From an uncultured Lachnospiraceae bacterium (GTDB lineage: Bacteria; Bacillota; Clostridia; Lachnospirales; Lachnospiraceae): 64,000 nt of DNA. Location: positions 26,823 to 90,822 of the forward strand of contig CADACD010000006.1 of NCBI GenBank assembly GCA_902786365.1. Reading direction: 5' to 3'. The notes below the pieces were generated by a model. It saw nothing but the letters and a program-made list of their open reading frames with translations. It made no database searches and had not been told where the DNA came from. Positions 61,861 to 64,000 of the stretch are shown one piece after another. Numbering within the stretch: the first letter of the stretch is position 1; every line of letters begins with the position of its first letter. Position numbers and translations under genes: made by a program.

Positions 61861-61904
61861 AAGGTTGTATAATATGCATTCAATGTATGGTTACAACCTT
61901 TTTC
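61861..61904 (+). terminator. Intercistronic attenuating terminator between HMA and ATPase genes
   Basis: AAGGTTGTA (61861-61869) pairs with TACAACCTT (61892-61900) and is followed by TTTT. No second promoter is obvious in the 37 nt before the ATPase, so partial read-through is likely. Confidence 0.8.
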
Positions 61905-61937
61905 TATCATAGAAAAGTGGGAAAGAAGTGATGTTTT

Positions 61938-63830
61938 ATGAATAAAAAGCAGAAAAAAGTGTTGATTAAAATTATTATTAGTGCAACACTTGTGCTCGTA
62001 CTAGAATTACTTCCTATTAATGGTATATTAGGAGGATATTTTAAGTTTGGACTCTTTTTGATTCCTTACCTGATTATAGGATATGATATCCTTAGAAAAG
62101 CATTCAAAGGAATATTAAACAGACAGGTGTTTGACGAAAATTTTCTAATGGCCGTGGCGACAATTGGGGCAATTGCACTGGGGGAATACGTTGAGGGTGT
62201 TGCTGTAATGCTTTTTTACCAGATTGGAGAATTGTTTCAAAGTTACGCAGTTGGTAAAAGTAGAAGAAATATCAGTGAATTGATGGATATTCGTCCGGAT
62301 TATGCTAATGTTGAAGTTGATGGTAAGATAACAAGTGTGGATCCTGATGAGGTGGAACCCGGAACAATGATTATAGTGCAACCAGGTGAAAAAATACCAA
62401 TTGACGGAATGATAGAAGAAGGCAGAGCAACATTAAATACAAGTGCTTTGACAGGCGAGAGTCTGCCTAGAGAAGTAGAAGCCGGTGACGAAGTCATCAG
62501 TGGATGTATTAATATGACAGGTGTTCTTAAGATTAGAACAACACGTGAATTTAGTGAATCGACAGTTTCGAAAATTCTTGATTTAGTTGAAAATTCAAGT
62601 TCGAAGAAATCAAAGTCAGAAAATTTTATTTCTAAATTTGCCAAATATTATACGCCTGTTGTCTGTTATCTTGCACTGGCACTTGCATTATTACCGCCAA
62701 TTATCAGGATAACATTGATGGATGTATCGCCATTGTGGGGACAATGGATTTATAGGGCGCTTACATTTTTGGTAATCAGTTGTCCATGTGCATTGGTGAT
62801 TAGTATACCTTTGAGTTTCTTTGCAGGAATAGGAGGAGCGAGTCATGAGGGAATATTGGTTAAAGGTTCTAATTATTTAGAAACACTTTCTATGGCAAAA
62901 TATGTTGTATTTGACAAAACAGGAACAATGACGCATGGCGTGTTTGAGGTCAGTGGTATTCATCACAATCAAATGGAGGATGAACAATTACTGGAATATG
63001 CAGCATTAGTAGAAAGTTTTTCATCACATCCAATCAGTAAAAGTATACAGCAGGCTTATAAGAATAAATCAAAAAAAGTACCGGATAAAACAAGAGTATC
63101 AGACGTAAAAGAAATAAGCGGAAAAGGTGTTATAGCAAAAGTAGATGGATTACCAATAGGTGCCGGAAATGCAAAATTAATGGATGAACTGGGAATTGAT
63201 TATAAAGAATGTCATGAGACAGGAACGATAGTTCATATGGCGGTGAATGGAGATTATGCAGGACATATACTCATTGCTGATGTCATCAAGGAAAATGCGG
63301 CACAGGCAATTGTTTCTCTTAAGAAATGTGGCATCAAAAAAACGGTCATGCTGACGGGGGATGAAAAAAAAGTTGCCAGCAGTGTTGGTGAAAAGTTGAA
63401 TATAGATGAGACATATGGAGAGCTTTTACCGGCAGAGAAAGTATCAAAAGTTGAAGAATTATTAGAACAAAAAGCGAAAAATGAAAAGCTTGTATTTGTT
63501 GGAGATGGAATTAATGATGCACCTGTGATTTCCAGAGCGGATATTGGTATTGCGATGGGAGCACTAGGTTCTGATGCGGCAATTGAGGCGGCGGATGTTG
63601 TGTTGATGGACGACGAGCCTTTGAAAATATCAAAAGCGATAAAAATAGCAAGAAAATGTATGAGGATTGTATATGAGAATATCTATTTTGCAATAGGGAT
63701 TAAAGTAATATGCCTTATATTAGGAGCACTTGGAATTGCAAATATGTGGCTTGCCATATTTGCAGATGTCGGCGTTATGGTGATAGCAGTTTTGAATGCA
63801 ATAAGAGCATTATTTGTAAAAAGACTGTAA
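61938..63830 (+). CDS. Zn/Cd/Pb-type P1B ATPase without N-terminal HMA domain
   Basis: A 630-residue heavy-metal exporter. It has the CPC metal motif in SCPCALVISIPLSF (the S-x-P pattern of CadA/ZntA), the phosphorylation site DKTGTM, the nucleotide-binding HP motif SHPISKS, the hinge GDGINDAP, and Lys and Asp in the last helices (GIKVICLILGALG, IFADVGVM) typical of the Zn2+/Cd2+ group. Copper ATPases would show other residues there. The start at 61938 begins MNKKQKKVLIKI directly before the first helix, so the usual HMA domain is absent, supplied instead by the gene upstream. Confidence 0.95.
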   Translation: MNKKQKKVLIKIIISATLVLVLELLPINGILGGYFKFGLFLIPYLIIGYDILRKAFKGILNRQVFDENFLMAVATIGAIALGEYVEGVAVMLFYQIGELFQSYAVGKSRRNISELMDIRPDYANVEVDGKITSVDPDEVEPGTMIIVQPGEKIPIDGMIEEGRATLNTSALTGESLPREVEAGDEVISGCINMTGVLKIRTTREFSESTVSKILDLVENSSSKKSKSENFISKFAKYYTPVVCYLALALALLPPIIRITLMDVSPLWGQWIYRALTFLVISCPCALVISIPLSFFAGIGGASHEGILVKGSNYLETLSMAKYVVFDKTGTMTHGVFEVSGIHHNQMEDEQLLEYAALVESFSSHPISKSIQQAYKNKSKKVPDKTRVSDVKEISGKGVIAKVDGLPIGAGNAKLMDELGIDYKECHETGTIVHMAVNGDYAGHILIADVIKENAAQAIVSLKKCGIKKTVMLTGDEKKVASSVGEKLNIDETYGELLPAEKVSKVEELLEQKAKNEKLVFVGDGINDAPVISRADIGIAMGALGSDAAIEAADVVLMDDEPLKISKAIKIARKCMRIVYENIYFAIGIKVICLILGALGIANMWLAIFADVGVMVIAVLNAIRALFVKRL

Positions 63831-64000
63831 ATATGTTACAATAAATGGCAGGATTTTGATGGATGATTCGATGAAATGTGAATGATGAAGAATTTAATAT
63901 TATGAACTCTCGGAATCTTGAGTAGTTCATGCCAGCTAAACTCTGGCAAGTACTTTGAAAAGTAAATATTATCCGTGGAACGAAAAAATTGCATGAGAAA
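63831..64000 (+). other. Non-coding window end with two predicted hairpins
   Basis: No gene is seen. ATGAACT (63902-63908) pairs with AGTTCAT (63924-63930) and directly after it GCCAG (63931-63935) pairs with CTGGC (63943-63947). There is no T run, so this is not a plain terminator. It could be the beginning of a structured leader continuing beyond the window. Confidence 0.35.

Overview
The window reads as chromosomal DNA of a low-GC, Gram-positive gut-type Clostridia, most like a Lachnospiraceae member. This is an inference from the AT-rich codon use, the cdaA-cdaR-glmM cluster, a sortase/LPxTG pilus, an LCP cell-wall ligase, a PPi-type phosphofructokinase and several CspB-like subtilases. 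Every gene but one (a MATE exporter) lies on the + strand. I saw no rRNA, tRNA, IS element, phage gene or CRISPR array.

Layout. 1-0.6 kb: 3' end of a surface-type protein and a 32-residue peptide. 0.7-6.1 kb: two membrane proteins, then the c-di-AMP/cell-wall module cdaA-cdaR, an HPr-like phosphocarrier and glmM. 6.1-35.4 kb: a large surface-polysaccharide locus, interrupted by leuA. It holds sugar-nucleotide genes (ugd, pgcA, rmlA, rmlC, rmlB), a WecE/GT56 amino-sugar cassette with an SDR and an ATP-grasp ligase, GT2 transferases, a Wzx-like flippase, a Wzt/Wzm ABC exporter, a YfhO-type membrane protein, a WcaJ-type initiating transferase and an LCP ligase. 35.6-42.8 kb: an HtrA protease, PPi-PFK, a ClpX with a long linker, a subtilase whose catalytic Asp is replaced, and a YbjN-like protein. 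42.9-46.3 kb: one LPLTG pilin and its sortase. 46.3-49.8 kb: a complete preQ1 pathway (queD-queE-folE-queC-queF) behind a preQ1-I-type riboswitch. 49.8-54.9 kb: a biotin operon (bioB-bioD-bioA-bioWF) under a consensus promoter overlapped by a BirA-type operator. 55-64 kb: an orphan type IV pilin-like protein, the MATE exporter, an intact CspB-like subtilase, an Hsp20, a repeat-rich zinc-ribbon membrane protein, and a split metal-export system (separate HMA protein plus P1B ATPase) behind an ArsR/SmtB-type operator.

How it fits together. The polysaccharide locus can plausibly start (WcaJ), elongate (GT2s, GT56), export (Wzx and/or Wzm/Wzt) and attach (LCP) a glycan made with UDP-glucuronate, dTDP-rhamnose-type and dTDP-4-amino-4,6-dideoxygalactose-type sugars. 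The best regulatory calls are the preQ1 riboswitch with its overlapping terminator/antiterminator, the BirA operator, the metal operator, and a near-identical promoter shared by pgcA and rmlB. The most unusual items are the WecE-SDR-ATP-grasp-GT56 cassette without a WecD-like acetyltransferase, the BioW-BioF fusion, the Asp-less subtilase, HPr inside the c-di-AMP operon, and the repeat-built zinc-ribbon protein.
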